A stretch of DNA of 64,000 bases from Pseudomonas fluorescens (GTDB taxonomy: Bacteria; Pseudomonadota; Gammaproteobacteria; Pseudomonadales; Pseudomonadaceae), in NCBI RefSeq assembly GCF_902497785.1, contig NZ_CABVHK010000001.1, forward strand, positions 415,558 to 479,557, read 5' to 3'. Below are positions 53,401 to 62,634 of the stretch, in pieces. Both the position numbers and the translations under genes were made by a program. The notes beneath the pieces were generated by a model, which saw only the letters and a program-made list of their open reading frames with translations, made no database searches and was not told the origin of the DNA. Numbering within the stretch: position 1 is the first letter of the stretch; each line of letters opens with the position of its first letter.

Positions 53401-53438
53401 AAGCCTTGTCCCATGTTTACGTGGGGCAGGGCTTTTTT
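53401..53438 (+). terminator. Rho-independent terminator after mqo
   Basis: Stem AAGCCTTGTCCCA / TGGGGCAGGGCTT (53401-53413 and 53422-53434, two G-T pairs) with an 8-base loop and T-run 53433-53438. Confidence 0.85.
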
Positions 53439-53494
53439 GTTTTCAGTTGAGGGTGATGGACTGCTGGGTGTTGGTTTTTTTGATTTGTGTTTGG

Positions 53495-53891
53495 GTACAT
53501 ATCCGTTTTTTCGGTAACGGCTGATATTGGTTTCGCCCTTACGGCGAGTCACTTTTGAAAAGCGCAAAAGTAACCCAAACGCTCTTGCCCCACCACTCGG
53601 CACCTCGCTTGGGCTCGGTGTGCCCTCACTCCGGCATTGCTCCGCGGGTCGCCGCGAAGGGCCGTCCCTGGCCCAGCGCGGCTAAACCGGCATCCTTGCC
53701 GGTTTCCCCGCTGCGCAATGCCTGCGTTCGGCCAGCGTGGTTAACGGGGCGCCCAGATCAAAATCAACATCAAAACCGCGGCGGCCTTAGAGCCGACCGG
53801 GGCATCAAGCGGGCGCGCTGCGCTTGTTTGATCGTGCACAACCTCTGGGCTGAAGACATTCCCTGTGGGAGCGAGCTTGCTCGCGATAGCG
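53495..53891 (+). repeat. Large structured repeat, copy A
   Basis: About 395 bases starting GTACATATCCG and ending in a half REP (GTGGGAGCGAGCTTGCTCGC). Internal hairpins: ACTTTTG/CAAAAGT (53551-53571), CGCGG/CCGCG, GGGCC/GGCCC, ACCGGC/GCCGGT and CGGC/GCCG. Open frames inside (for example the complement starting MPSGGARAFG) recur only because the repeat does; I do not regard them as genes. Confidence 0.85.
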
Positions 53892-53920
53892 GTGCGTCTG
53901 GCGACGGAGATTTTGAGGGT

Positions 53921-54310
53921 GTACATATCCATTCCTGGGGTAACGGCTGCTATTGGTTTCGCCCTTACGGCGAGTCACTTGCAAAAGCGGCAAGTAACCA
54001 AACGCTCTTGCCCCACCACTCGGCACCTCGCTCAGGCTCGGTGTGCCCTCACTCCGGCATTGCTCCGCGGGTCGCCGCGAAGGGCCATCCCTGGCCCAGC
54101 GCGGCTAAACCGGCATCCTTGCCGGTTTCCCCGCTACGCAATACCTGCGTTCGGCCAGCGTGGTTAACGGGGCGCCCAGATCAAAATCAAAACCGCGGCG
54201 GCCTGAGGGCCGACCGGGGCATCAAGCGGGCGCGCTGCGTTTGTTTGATCGTGCACAACCTCTGGGCTGAAGACATTCCCTGTGGGAGCGAGCTTGCTCG
54301 CGATAGCGGA
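53921..54310 (+). repeat. Large structured repeat, copy B
   Basis: Same element as copy A, same orientation, beginning GTACATATCC and ending in a REP arm. The first hairpin is ACTTGC/GCAAGT (53977-53995): both arms differ from copy A in a way that keeps pairing. Spacing from copy A is 29 bases. Confidence 0.85.
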
Positions 54311-54374
54311 GTGTCAGTCGCCATCAATGTTGACTGTGAGTCCGCCATCGCGAGCAAGCTCGCTCCCACAGGGA
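54288..54374. repeat. Paired inverted REP element shared by repeat copies B and C
   Basis: Facing arms starting CCCTGTGGGAGCGAGCTTGC are about 38 bases apart. They form the joint ends of copy B (plus) and copy C (minus). Confidence 0.8.
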
Positions 54375-54732
54375 TTGTTGTTGGGCATGGAATTGGTGTT
54401 CAGCGCCGATGGCCTGATCGAACTCACCGTCAGGTCGGCCCGAAGGCCGCCGCGGTTTTGATTTTGATTTTGATCTGAGGCGCCCCGTAAAACCACGCTG
54501 GCCGAACGCAGGTATTGCGTAGCGGGTAAACCGGCAAGGATGCCGGTTTAGCCGCGCTGGGCCAGGGACGGCCCTTCGCGGCGACCCGCGGAGCAATGCC
54601 GGAGTGAGGGCACACCGAGCCTAGGCGAGGTGCCGAGTGGTGGGGCAAGAGCCCTTGGTTACTTGGGGCTTTTCCAAGTGACTCGCCGTAAGGGCGAAAC
54701 CAATAGCCGCCATTACCGCAAAAACGGATATG
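54343..54732 (-). repeat. Large structured repeat, copy C (inverted)
   Basis: Complement of the same element. In its own orientation the first hairpin is ACTTGG/CCAAGT (54661-54679), a third paired version, and the late hairpin is CGGCCttcgGGCCG with a TTCG loop. Part of its sequence near the REP end (about 54375-54445) differs from A and B. Confidence 0.85.
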
Positions 54733-54916
54733 CGGCACTCACTCAAGACCACTGCAAAACCCCATCCCCCCGCATCCTCGGGCAACCGAACCACCTTCGG
54801 TTATACCTCGGCATTGATACTCAAATCTGTGAACGCGTTCCCGCGTGAATAGGCGAACGGCCATGAGCAATGTGCCACAATCACTGCCGTCGCAGCATCA
54901 TGATCAGGCGGATTAA

Positions 54917-56044
54917 ATGGATAGCCGTGGATTGCAGAACGATCAGGAAGATTTCATCGTAAAACTGGTGCACACGGATCGCCTGCACCAGCTATTTCGC
55001 CAGTCGGTTACAGCGGTGTTCGGCAGCTTTCTCGCTGTGCTGATGCTGTGCTGGCTGTGCTGGGACCGTTTCGATCACACCGTTGTTGCGTGGTGGATCG
55101 TGCTGCTACTGGCGTCGGCGATATTGCGCGTCTCGATGTTCATTGCCTGGTTTCGCAGCCCGGAGACTGATCGCACCCCGCAGCGCTGGGAGGGCAAATA
55201 CTGGGTCACGCTGGTGCTGTCGGCCGGCATCTGGGGTGCCGGGGCGCTGGCGGTGATCCCGGCCGACGACCTGTTGGCCCAGGCGCTGGTCATGTTGTTT
55301 TGCGTCGGCATGTCAGTCAGTGCGGTGTCCTGTTACTCGGCGTATCGCTACATGACCGTGACGTCCATTTGTCTGGTGTTGTTGCCCTGCACCATATGGT
55401 TGTTGCTTCAGCCGTCGGTGATGCAAGTCGGCATGGCGATGGCCGTTCTGGTATTCGCCTCCTTTGTGTTCAGCGCGATACGCCATATATCCAATGCCCT
55501 GGAAACCGCCTTTCGCCTGACTCGTGAGATGGAACAGGCGCACCTTGTGTCCACCCGGGCCGCGCAGACCGATGAACTCACGGGCCTGAACAACCGCCGG
55601 GCATTTTTCGAGCACGCCCAACACCTTTACGGCCACTGCAAGCACAACCGCTTGCCGTTGTGCGCGGTGATGCTGGACATGGATCACTTCAAGCACATCA
55701 ATGACACCTACGGGCATCAGGTCGGGGATCAGGTGTTGCGGCAGATGGGCACGGTCATCAGCCGCTCGTTTCGCGAAACCGACGTTTACGGGCGCTTGGG
55801 CGGGGAGGAGTTCGCTGTGCTGCTGCCGGACACGTCCATTGAGGTCGCGCTGAACATTGCCGAGGAACTCATCCAGTCGATCGCCGGGATGATGACCGGG
55901 CCGGTCAACCGCATCTCGGCCAGCGTCGGCGTCGCCTCGATGAACGCCTCGGACAACGATTTGCACAGCCTGATGAACAATGCGGACAAAGCGCTTTATC
56001 GCGCCAAGTCCCGCGGGCGCAATCAGGTGGCAGTGTCCGAGTAA
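54917..56044 (+). CDS. Membrane diguanylate cyclase (GGDEF)
   Basis: A 375-residue enzyme making cyclic di-GMP. Five or six N-terminal helices (about 35-185) form the sensor part, followed by a short linker and a GGDEF domain: DELTGLNNRRAFFEH (about 216) and VYGRLGGEEFAVLLPD (active-site GGEEF, about 297). RETD lies five residues before GGEEF, so a product-inhibition site (RxxD) is present. It should be active. Start ATG 54917. Confidence 0.92.
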   Translation: MDSRGLQNDQEDFIVKLVHTDRLHQLFRQSVTAVFGSFLAVLMLCWLCWDRFDHTVVAWWIVLLLASAILRVSMFIAWFRSPETDRTPQRWEGKYWVTLVLSAGIWGAGALAVIPADDLLAQALVMLFCVGMSVSAVSCYSAYRYMTVTSICLVLLPCTIWLLLQPSVMQVGMAMAVLVFASFVFSAIRHISNALETAFRLTREMEQAHLVSTRAAQTDELTGLNNRRAFFEHAQHLYGHCKHNRLPLCAVMLDMDHFKHINDTYGHQVGDQVLRQMGTVISRSFRETDVYGRLGGEEFAVLLPDTSIEVALNIAEELIQSIAGMMTGPVNRISASVGVASMNASDNDLHSLMNNADKALYRAKSRGRNQVAVSE

Positions 56045-56183
56045 GCCTGCAAGGCCGTCAAAAACCAGCACGATGCAACGAATGCCCCGTCAGGGCCTCA
56101 TATAAAAACGAGCGACACCTTTGGTGCAGAAGGGTGGATGCCATTTTTTGATGACGCGCAGTATTTGAGAGGTGATTGTTTCC

Positions 56184-58250
56184 ATGACGGCTGCTGAGAA
56201 AAACCATGTGGACTGGCTGGTCGAACAATCGATGCTTCACGCGGCAAGGCAACGGGCCAAACTTTACTCCGGCCAAGGCCGCATGTGGCAACAACCCTTT
56301 GCGCATACCCGGCCGCGTGATGCCTCGGCATTGGCGTCGGTGTGGTTCACCGCGTACCCGGCCTCCATCGTCACCCGCGAAAATGGCACGGTGCTGGAAG
56401 CGCTGGGGGACGAGACCTTATGGCACGCGTTGTCGAGAATCGGCATCCAGGGCATTCACAACGGGCCGCTGAAACGGTCGGGCGGCCTGTCGGGCACGAA
56501 GCATACGCCGACGATTGACGGTAACTTCGACCGCATCAGTTTTGAAATCGACCCGCAGCTGGGCACCGAAGCGCAGCTTCAGGCGTTGACGCGCATGGCC
56601 GCCGCGCACAACGCGGTGATCATCGACGATGTGATCCCGTCGCACACTGGCAAAGGCGCGGATTTCCGCCTCGCCGAGATGGCGTACGAAGACTATCCGG
56701 GGCTCTACCACATGGTGGAAATCCGTGAGGAAGACTGGCCGCTGCTGCCCGAGGTTGCCAAGGGCCGGGATGCACAGAACCTCAGCCCGCAGCAGGTCGA
56801 TGTGTTGCGCGACAAGCACTACATCGTCGGGCAATTGCAGCGGGTGATCTTCTTCGAACCGGGGGTCAAGGAAACCGACTGGAGCACCACGCCGATCGTC
56901 ATCGGTGTCGATGGCAAGCCGCGTCGCTGGGTGTACCTGCATTACTTCAAGGAAGGGCAGCCGTCGCTGAATTGGCTGGACCCGACCTTCGCCGCGCAGC
57001 AGATGATCATCGGCGACGCGCTGCACGCCATTGACGTGATGGGCGCGAAGATCCTGCGCCTGGACGCCAACGGATTTCTCGGCGTCGAACGCAAGCTCGA
57101 TGGCACCGCGTGGTCGGAAAGCCATCCGTTATCGATCACGGGTAATCAGCTGCTGGGCGGCGCGATTCGCAAGGCCGGCGGCTTCAGTTTCCAGGAGCTG
57201 AACCTGACTGTGGACGATATCGCCGCCATGTCTCACGGCGGGGCGGATCTCTCATACGACTTCATTACCCGACCCGCCTACCAGCATGCGTTGCTCATGG
57301 GCGACACCGAATTCCTGCGCCTGATGCTGCGCCAGATGCACAGCCTCGGCATCGATCCGGGCTCGCTGATCCATGCCTTGCAGAACCACGACGAACTGAC
57401 CCTCGAACTGGTGCATTTCTGGACCTTGCACGCTCATGACACCTATCTCTATCAAGGGCAGACGTTCCCCGGCAATATCTTGCGCGAACATATCCGCGAG
57501 CAAATGTACGAACGCCTGGCCGGCGAGCATGCGCCGTACAACCTGAAATTTGTCACCAATGGCGTGTCCTGCACCACCGCCAGCATCATCACCGCCGCAC
57601 TGGGCATTCGCGACCTCGACGCCATCACGCCCGCGGACGTTGAGCAGATCCGCCAGATTCATGTGCTGTTGGTGATGTACAACGCGATGCAGCCGGGCGT
57701 GTTCGCGCTCTCGGGTTGGGATCTGGTCGGCGCGCTGCCGCTGCCGGCCGATCAGGTCGCGCATTTGATGACCGACGGCGATACGCGCTGGATTCATCGC
57801 GGCGCTTACGATCTGGTGGATCTGAACCCGGAAGCGGAGCTGTCGGAAGGGCAAATGCCGCGTCCGAAAACCTTGTACGGCAGCCTCACCAGTCAGTTGA
57901 AAGATCACGACTCGTTCGCCTCGCAGCTGAAGCGAATCCTCGCAGCGCGCCGTGCTTACGATATCGCCGCCAGTCGGCAGATCCTTGTGCCTGATGTCGA
58001 GCATCCGGGGTTGCTGATCATGGTTCACGAACTACCGGCCGGCAAAGGCACGCAGATCACCGCGCTGAATTTCGGCTCGACACCGATCACCGAAACCCTG
58101 CACTTGCCTAACATTGCGCCGGGCCCGGTGGTCGACATCATCAATGAACGGGTCGAGGGCGATCTCACGCCTGAGGGCGAGTTCACCATCACGCTGGATG
58201 CCTATGAAGGCCTGGCACTGCGCGTGGTCAGCAGCTCGCCGATGATCTGA
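56184..58250 (+). CDS. GH13 (alpha-amylase superfamily) enzyme, trehalose-synthase-like
   Basis: A 688-residue cytoplasmic enzyme. GH13 regions: [15 protein letters not shown] (region I, about 148), [14 protein letters not shown] (region II, nucleophile Asp, about 290), [10 protein letters not shown] (region III, acid Glu, about 335) and [11 protein letters not shown] (region IV, Asp, about 405). A C-terminal beta domain ends the protein. Length and motifs are nearest to maltose/trehalose-converting enzymes, but region I is unusual. AGGTG before ATG 56184 decides the start over GTG 56172. No trehalose or glycogen gene is next to it. Confidence 0.75.
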   Translation: MTAAEKNHVDWLVEQSMLHAARQRAKLYSGQGRMWQQPFAHTRPRDASALASVWFTAYPASIVTRENGTVLEALGDETLWHALSRIGIQGIHNGPLKRSGGLSGTKHTPTIDGNFDRISFEIDPQLGTEAQLQALTRMAAAHNAVIIDDVIPSHTGKGADFRLAEMAYEDYPGLYHMVEIREEDWPLLPEVAKGRDAQNLSPQQVDVLRDKHYIVGQLQRVIFFEPGVKETDWSTTPIVIGVDGKPRRWVYLHYFKEGQPSLNWLDPTFAAQQMIIGDALHAIDVMGAKILRLDANGFLGVERKLDGTAWSESHPLSITGNQLLGGAIRKAGGFSFQELNLTVDDIAAMSHGGADLSYDFITRPAYQHALLMGDTEFLRLMLRQMHSLGIDPGSLIHALQNHDELTLELVHFWTLHAHDTYLYQGQTFPGNILREHIREQMYERLAGEHAPYNLKFVTNGVSCTTASIITAALGIRDLDAITPADVEQIRQIHVLLVMYNAMQPGVFALSGWDLVGALPLPADQVAHLMTDGDTRWIHRGAYDLVDLNPEAELSEGQMPRPKTLYGSLTSQLKDHDSFASQLKRILAARRAYDIAASRQILVPDVEHPGLLIMVHELPAGKGTQITALNFGSTPITETLHLPNIAPGPVVDIINERVEGDLTPEGEFTITLDAYEGLALRVVSSSPMI

Positions 58251-58296
58251 AAGAGCGGCGGCCCGCCCTGACATTCAGGGCAGGTCGCCAGCCGGG

Positions 58297-59670
58297 TTAC
58301 GCCACCACGCGATAACACGGCACATACGCCGCGCCGCCCGGCAATTTCATCCGGTGTTGGGCGACGAAGGCCTTGAGCAACTGATCCAGCGGCTGCATCA
58401 CCGCCGCATCGCCGCGGATCTGATACGGCCCGTGCTCTTCGATCAGGCGGATACCCTTGTCCTTGACGTTGCCGGCGACAATGCCGGAGAACGCGCGGCG
58501 CAGGTTGGCGGCCAGTTCATGGGCCGGCAGGTCGCGGCTCAGTTTCAGGTTGGCCATGTTTTCATGGGTCGGGTCGAACGGACGCTGGAAGCCTTCGTCA
58601 ATCTTCAGCAGCCAGTTGAAATGGAACGCGTCGTTGCGCTCGCGGCGGAACTGTTTCACCAATTTCAGGCCCTGGGTCATATGACGCGCGACTTCCGCCG
58701 GGTCGTCGATGATGATCTCGTAATGTTGCTTGGCCGCCTCGCCCAGGGTGGCGCCGACGAACGCGTCGAGTTGCTCCAGGTACGGCGCGGCGTGTTTCGG
58801 CCCGGTGAGGACGACGGGGAAAGGCACGCCTTGGTTGTCCGGGTGCATCAGGATGCCGAGCAGGTACAGGAATTCTTCGGCCGTGCCCGCGCCGCCCGGG
58901 AAAATGATGATGCCGTGGCCGACGCGGACGAAGGCTTCCAGGCGTTTTTCGATGTCCGGCAAAATCACCAGCTCGTTGACGATCGGGTTCGGCGCTTCGG
59001 CGGCGATGATGCCCGGTTCGGTCAAACCGAGGTAACGACCGCCGTGAATACGCTGCTTGGCGTGGGCGATGGTCGCACCTTTCATCGGGCCTTTCATCAC
59101 GCCGGGGCCGCAACCGGTGCAGATGTCGAGGCTGCGCAGGCCCAGTTCGTGGCCGACTTTCTTGGTGTATTTGTATTCTTCGGTGTTGATCGAGTGGCCA
59201 CCCCAGCACACCACGATCTTCGGCTCGACGCCGGGGCGCAGGGTACGGGCGTTGCGCAGCAGGTGGAACACGTAATCGCTGATGCCCTGGGAGGTGCTCA
59301 GTTCGATGCGCTGGGCGTCGAGTTCGTTTTCGGTGTAGACGATGTCGCGCAGGGCGCTGAACAGCATCTCGCGGGTGCTGGCGATCATCTCGCCGTCGAC
59401 GAAGGCGTCAGCCGGGGCGTTCAGCAGCTCGAGGCGCACGCCACGGTCCTGCTGGTGAATACGGATTTCAAAGTCCTTGTAGGCTTCGAGGATGGTCTTG
59501 GCGTTGTCAACATGGGCGCCGGTGTTGAGGATGGCCAGGGCGCACTGGCGAAAAAGGGTGTAGGTACTGCCGGATCCGGCTTCGCTCAGTTGCTGCACTT
59601 CACGTTGAGAGAGGGTTTCCAGGCTGCCTTTGGGGCTGACCGAAGCGTTGATTACTTGTCGTTGGGACAT
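58297..59670 (-). CDS. ppnN: Nucleotide 5'-monophosphate nucleosidase (PpnN/YgdH, LOG family)
   Basis: A 457-residue enzyme that hydrolyses nucleoside monophosphates to base and ribose 5-phosphate and in E. coli responds to (p)ppGpp. The central LOG domain shows VVCWGGHSINTEEYKYTKKV (about 154), then IFPGGAGTAEEFLYLLGI (PGGxGTxxE, about 252). N- and C-terminal extensions match the long bacterial YgdH type. AAGGA precedes ATG 59670. Converges on the GH13 gene. Confidence 0.93.
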   Translation of the reverse strand: MSQRQVINASVSPKGSLETLSQREVQQLSEAGSGSTYTLFRQCALAILNTGAHVDNAKTILEAYKDFEIRIHQQDRGVRLELLNAPADAFVDGEMIASTREMLFSALRDIVYTENELDAQRIELSTSQGISDYVFHLLRNARTLRPGVEPKIVVCWGGHSINTEEYKYTKKVGHELGLRSLDICTGCGPGVMKGPMKGATIAHAKQRIHGGRYLGLTEPGIIAAEAPNPIVNELVILPDIEKRLEAFVRVGHGIIIFPGGAGTAEEFLYLLGILMHPDNQGVPFPVVLTGPKHAAPYLEQLDAFVGATLGEAAKQHYEIIIDDPAEVARHMTQGLKLVKQFRRERNDAFHFNWLLKIDEGFQRPFDPTHENMANLKLSRDLPAHELAANLRRAFSGIVAGNVKDKGIRLIEEHGPYQIRGDAAVMQPLDQLLKAFVAQHRMKLPGGAAYVPCYRVVA

Positions 59671-59881
59671 TCAATGATCCTTAAAACGATGTCACCCGTC
59701 GGGACGCATGACATCCGAATAGTATGTATCCACAAAAGAAGATGGCACGAGTTGCGCGGTCTTGCCACGTTCCCCTTTGACGATGAAAAGGTGAAAAGGA
59801 GCCCCAGCATAGCTAAATCCCGCGCAGAGGCGATAATGCCCCGCAGACTTTCTGCCCACGTTCCCGAGGAAACCCGTCGCG

Positions 59882-60409
59882 ATGTTCGAAATCCAGCCGC
59901 AAAACCCCGAACGCTATCGAAGCCAGACGCGCCGCAGCACGATCATCATTGCCCTGATTTTCCTTGCGTTGGCGATGCTGTTGTCCACGGCGGCAGTGGC
60001 TTTGTTCGGTGAGCCGGGGGGCGATAATCTACGCTTCAACGTGGGTGGCGTGTTTGTCGCGGTGCTGTTGATGGTGGCACTGATGCGCGGCACGTTCTGG
60101 AACCAGCCGTGGATGGCGCCCGCCGTGTACGGCTGGCAGCTCAAGCGCAGCCTGATGAGCGTCACCAACGTCATGCACCAGGTGACGGCGGCGGTAGAAA
60201 AGGACGATCCGGATGCCATCAAGCTGCTGCGCTTCTATCATCTGGGGTTGAGCCAGATGCACCAGCTGGACGGTAACTCCAGTGATCACAGCCAGTTGAT
60301 GCGCGAAATGGACCAGCACAAGGCACGGATGGAAGCGTTGGGGATTGAGACTGAACAGACGCAATTGAACCCGGCCTGGCTTGAGGCGGTGAAACAGCCC
60401 CCACGCTGA
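59882..60409 (+). CDS. DUF3087 family membrane protein
   Basis: A 175-residue protein with two N-terminal membrane helices (STIIIALIFLALAMLLSTAA, about 19-38, and VGGVFVAVLLMVALMRGTF, about 53-71) and a cytoplasmic helical tail (LLRFYHLGLSQMHQLDGN, MREMDQHKARMEALGIE). The pattern matches DUF3087, whose function is unknown. GAGG lies ahead of ATG 59882. 77 bases separate it from the next diguanylate cyclase. Confidence 0.82.
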   Translation: MFEIQPQNPERYRSQTRRSTIIIALIFLALAMLLSTAAVALFGEPGGDNLRFNVGGVFVAVLLMVALMRGTFWNQPWMAPAVYGWQLKRSLMSVTNVMHQVTAAVEKDDPDAIKLLRFYHLGLSQMHQLDGNSSDHSQLMREMDQHKARMEALGIETEQTQLNPAWLEAVKQPPR

Positions 60410-60486
60410 CAGCGGCGATGGCGGGCAAAGTGGTTATGAAAAGGCGAACGGGATCAATCGCCACACATCTGTATTGAGGGAGCGTC

Positions 60487-62064
60487 ATGGGACATCCGTC
60501 CGTCAAAGACCGAATCGAAGCGTCCCGGCATGCTGTGCCATGGGTGGGCGAGCCCGCGGGCGCGCGGCTCAAGGTGCGTTCGGTGGTCAGTTTGCTCGTC
60601 GCGGTGTGCCTGTCGATGATTGCCATCGTGATCTGGGAGGCCTGGAACTCGCGCCAGTACCATCTGCATGACAAGGAAGTGGCGATGTCCAACCTTGCGC
60701 AGACGCTGGCTTCGCAAGCGCAGGCCACCATCAAGCAAGCCGATACGCTGCTGTTCACGTTGGTCGACCGCCTCGAAGATGACGGCTTCGACCCAGCCCG
60801 GTTGCCGCACCTCGAGCGCTTGCTCAGCGCCCAGCGCAGCGAGCTGAGTCAGTTGCACGGCCTGTTCGTCTACGACGAAGCGGGGCGCTGGGTGGCTAAC
60901 TCCAACGGCGTGGCAGTGCCCGATGCCAACAACGCTGACCGCGAATATTTTATCTACCATCGCGACCACCCCGACCGCGGGCCACACCTCGGTCCGTCGA
61001 TCAAAAGCCGTTCCAGCGGAGAATGGATCATGACGGTGTCGCGCAGAGTCAATCACGCCGATGGACGGTTTGCCGGTGTGGTGCTGGCGACGATTTATGT
61101 CAGTCATTTTCTGTCCCTGTACGACAGCATCGACATGGGCCGCAATGGCGTGATCAACCTGATTGCCGACGACGCCACTATCGTCGTGCGCCGACCCTTC
61201 AACGAAGCGGAAATCGGCGCCAGTGTCGCCAATGGCCCGCTGTTTAAACAGCTGCTGCCCAAGGGCAGTTCGGGCACGGCAACGGTCAAGTCGGCGGTGG
61301 ATGGCGTGGAGCGGGTGGTGGGTTTTCGCCGGGTCGAGGGCTATCCGCTGATCATTTTCGCCGCGCTGAACAAGCAGGAGGTGCTGACCGGCTGGCGCGA
61401 AGAATCGGCCCTCAGTGCAGGCATTGTCGCGTTGCTACTGGGGTTTCTCGGCGTATTGGGTTATCGCCTGATCAGCGTGATGAAGCAGCAGAATCATATC
61501 CAGAGCGAATTGCTGGAGGCTCAGGAACGACTGATCGAAGTCAACCGCAGCCTGGAGTTGCTGGCCCTGGAGGACGCGCTGACCGGGTTGTCCAACCGGC
61601 GCCAGTTCGATTTGTTCATTCACTCGGAAATGGGCCGCGCCAGACGCAGCCTAACAAGCCTGGCGCTGCTGATGGTCGATGTCGATCATTTCAAACTGTT
61701 CAACGACCACTACGGCCATGTCGCCGGCGATGAATGCTTGCGCAACATCAGCGCCATCATCACGCAAAACATTCAGCGGCCCGGAGACCTCGCGGCGCGT
61801 TACGGCGGCGAAGAGTTTGCGGTGGTGCTGCCCGGCACCGACTATGTCGGAGCGTTTCTGGTGGCAGAAAAAATCCGTCGCGCGGTGCAGCAGGCCGGTA
61901 TTCGCCACAGCGGTGAAGTTGGAGGCGCGGTGACGGTCAGTCTGGGCGTCGCCGCTTACGATCCGGCCTCACAAGATGAGGCGGTCGACTTGATCAGTGC
62001 GGCGGACAAGGCGCTGTATGTGGCCAAGGCCAGTGGCCGCAACATGAGCGTGATCGCCAACTGA
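60487..62064 (+). CDS. Diguanylate cyclase with periplasmic dCache sensor
   Basis: A 525-residue enzyme. One helix at about 32-52, a periplasmic PDC/dCache sensor (about 55-305, with GRWVANSNGVAVPDANNADR and the later SGEWIMTVSRRVN), a second helix (AGIVALLLGFLGVLGYRLI, about 312-330), a coiled linker and GGDEF: DALTGLSNRRQFDLF (about 362) and ARYGGEEFAVVLPG (about 438). RPGD precedes GGEEF by five residues, giving an inhibition site. It senses a small periplasmic ligand, unknown. Confidence 0.92.
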   Translation: MGHPSVKDRIEASRHAVPWVGEPAGARLKVRSVVSLLVAVCLSMIAIVIWEAWNSRQYHLHDKEVAMSNLAQTLASQAQATIKQADTLLFTLVDRLEDDGFDPARLPHLERLLSAQRSELSQLHGLFVYDEAGRWVANSNGVAVPDANNADREYFIYHRDHPDRGPHLGPSIKSRSSGEWIMTVSRRVNHADGRFAGVVLATIYVSHFLSLYDSIDMGRNGVINLIADDATIVVRRPFNEAEIGASVANGPLFKQLLPKGSSGTATVKSAVDGVERVVGFRRVEGYPLIIFAALNKQEVLTGWREESALSAGIVALLLGFLGVLGYRLISVMKQQNHIQSELLEAQERLIEVNRSLELLALEDALTGLSNRRQFDLFIHSEMGRARRSLTSLALLMVDVDHFKLFNDHYGHVAGDECLRNISAIITQNIQRPGDLAARYGGEEFAVVLPGTDYVGAFLVAEKIRRAVQQAGIRHSGEVGGAVTVSLGVAAYDPASQDEAVDLISAADKALYVAKASGRNMSVIAN

Positions 62065-62089
62065 ACAATGGCATCCAGCAAGCCGGCTC

Positions 62090-62461
62090 CTACCGTGCGG
62101 CATTTCGGCCTGGTCTGATTACTCGAAGATAGACGACAACGTTTATCGCCAGCACAACGCTGCCGAGTATCCACTGAATGGCCGGCGTCAATCCGGCCGG
62201 GTAAATCACCGGCCACACATAATGCTCAATGAAACCACCGCCGTAACCGGTTTGCCCGGCCGCGTGACGCATGAGGTTTTCCCATTGCGTGAGCGGGCAG
62301 GGCAAATGCAGAAATTCCACCGCAACACCCCACGCGGCGGCCGGCAGGTGCCACCAGATCAGCTGACGCCATTTCAGCACCAGCAGCCCGCCGAACAGCA
62401 CAAACAGAATGAACAGCAGGTGAAACAGCACCAGCCCGTCGGCGGCGATTCGGTACAGCAT
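62090..62461 (-). CDS. DUF2784 family small membrane protein
   Basis: A 123-residue protein with about three membrane helices: ADGLVLFHLLFILFVLFGGL (about 6-25), WHLPAAAWGVAVEFLHLPCP, and VIYPAGLTPAIQWILGSVVL near the end. The EFLHLPCPLTQWEN motif is typical of DUF2784. GGGAG before ATG 62461 decides the start. Function unknown. Confidence 0.82.
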   Translation of the reverse strand: MLYRIAADGLVLFHLLFILFVLFGGLLVLKWRQLIWWHLPAAAWGVAVEFLHLPCPLTQWENLMRHAAGQTGYGGGFIEHYVWPVIYPAGLTPAIQWILGSVVLAINVVVYLRVIRPGRNAAR

Positions 62462-62634
62462 GTCGACTCCCTGAAGCGTTATGCGAATCGTCTTTATGGT
62501 ACGCGGGCAGGTCGTTGGGGCTCTATGGATAGTTGTGGCGCAATCGGCGAATCTGGCACAAATGCGCAAGATTGTTAAAGCCATCGGCGACGACTGCTGG
62601 CACGATTGCAGACTTTTCCTGGTTGTAGAGCGTT

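Noticed and set aside
53805..54026. Small ORFs starting MPSGGARAFG on the repeat complement (also near 53394 and 54630)
   Set aside because: They recur only because the repeat does; no ribosome site, and the hairpin changes alter the residues freely.
53555..54478. 307-residue ORF across the repeat region
   Set aside because: It is a translation of repeat copies A and B in series, with internally repeated residues; the paired changes favour structure, not coding.
53495..54732. Insertion sequence
   Set aside because: No transposase frame, no terminal inverted repeats of a whole element and no target duplication that I can see.
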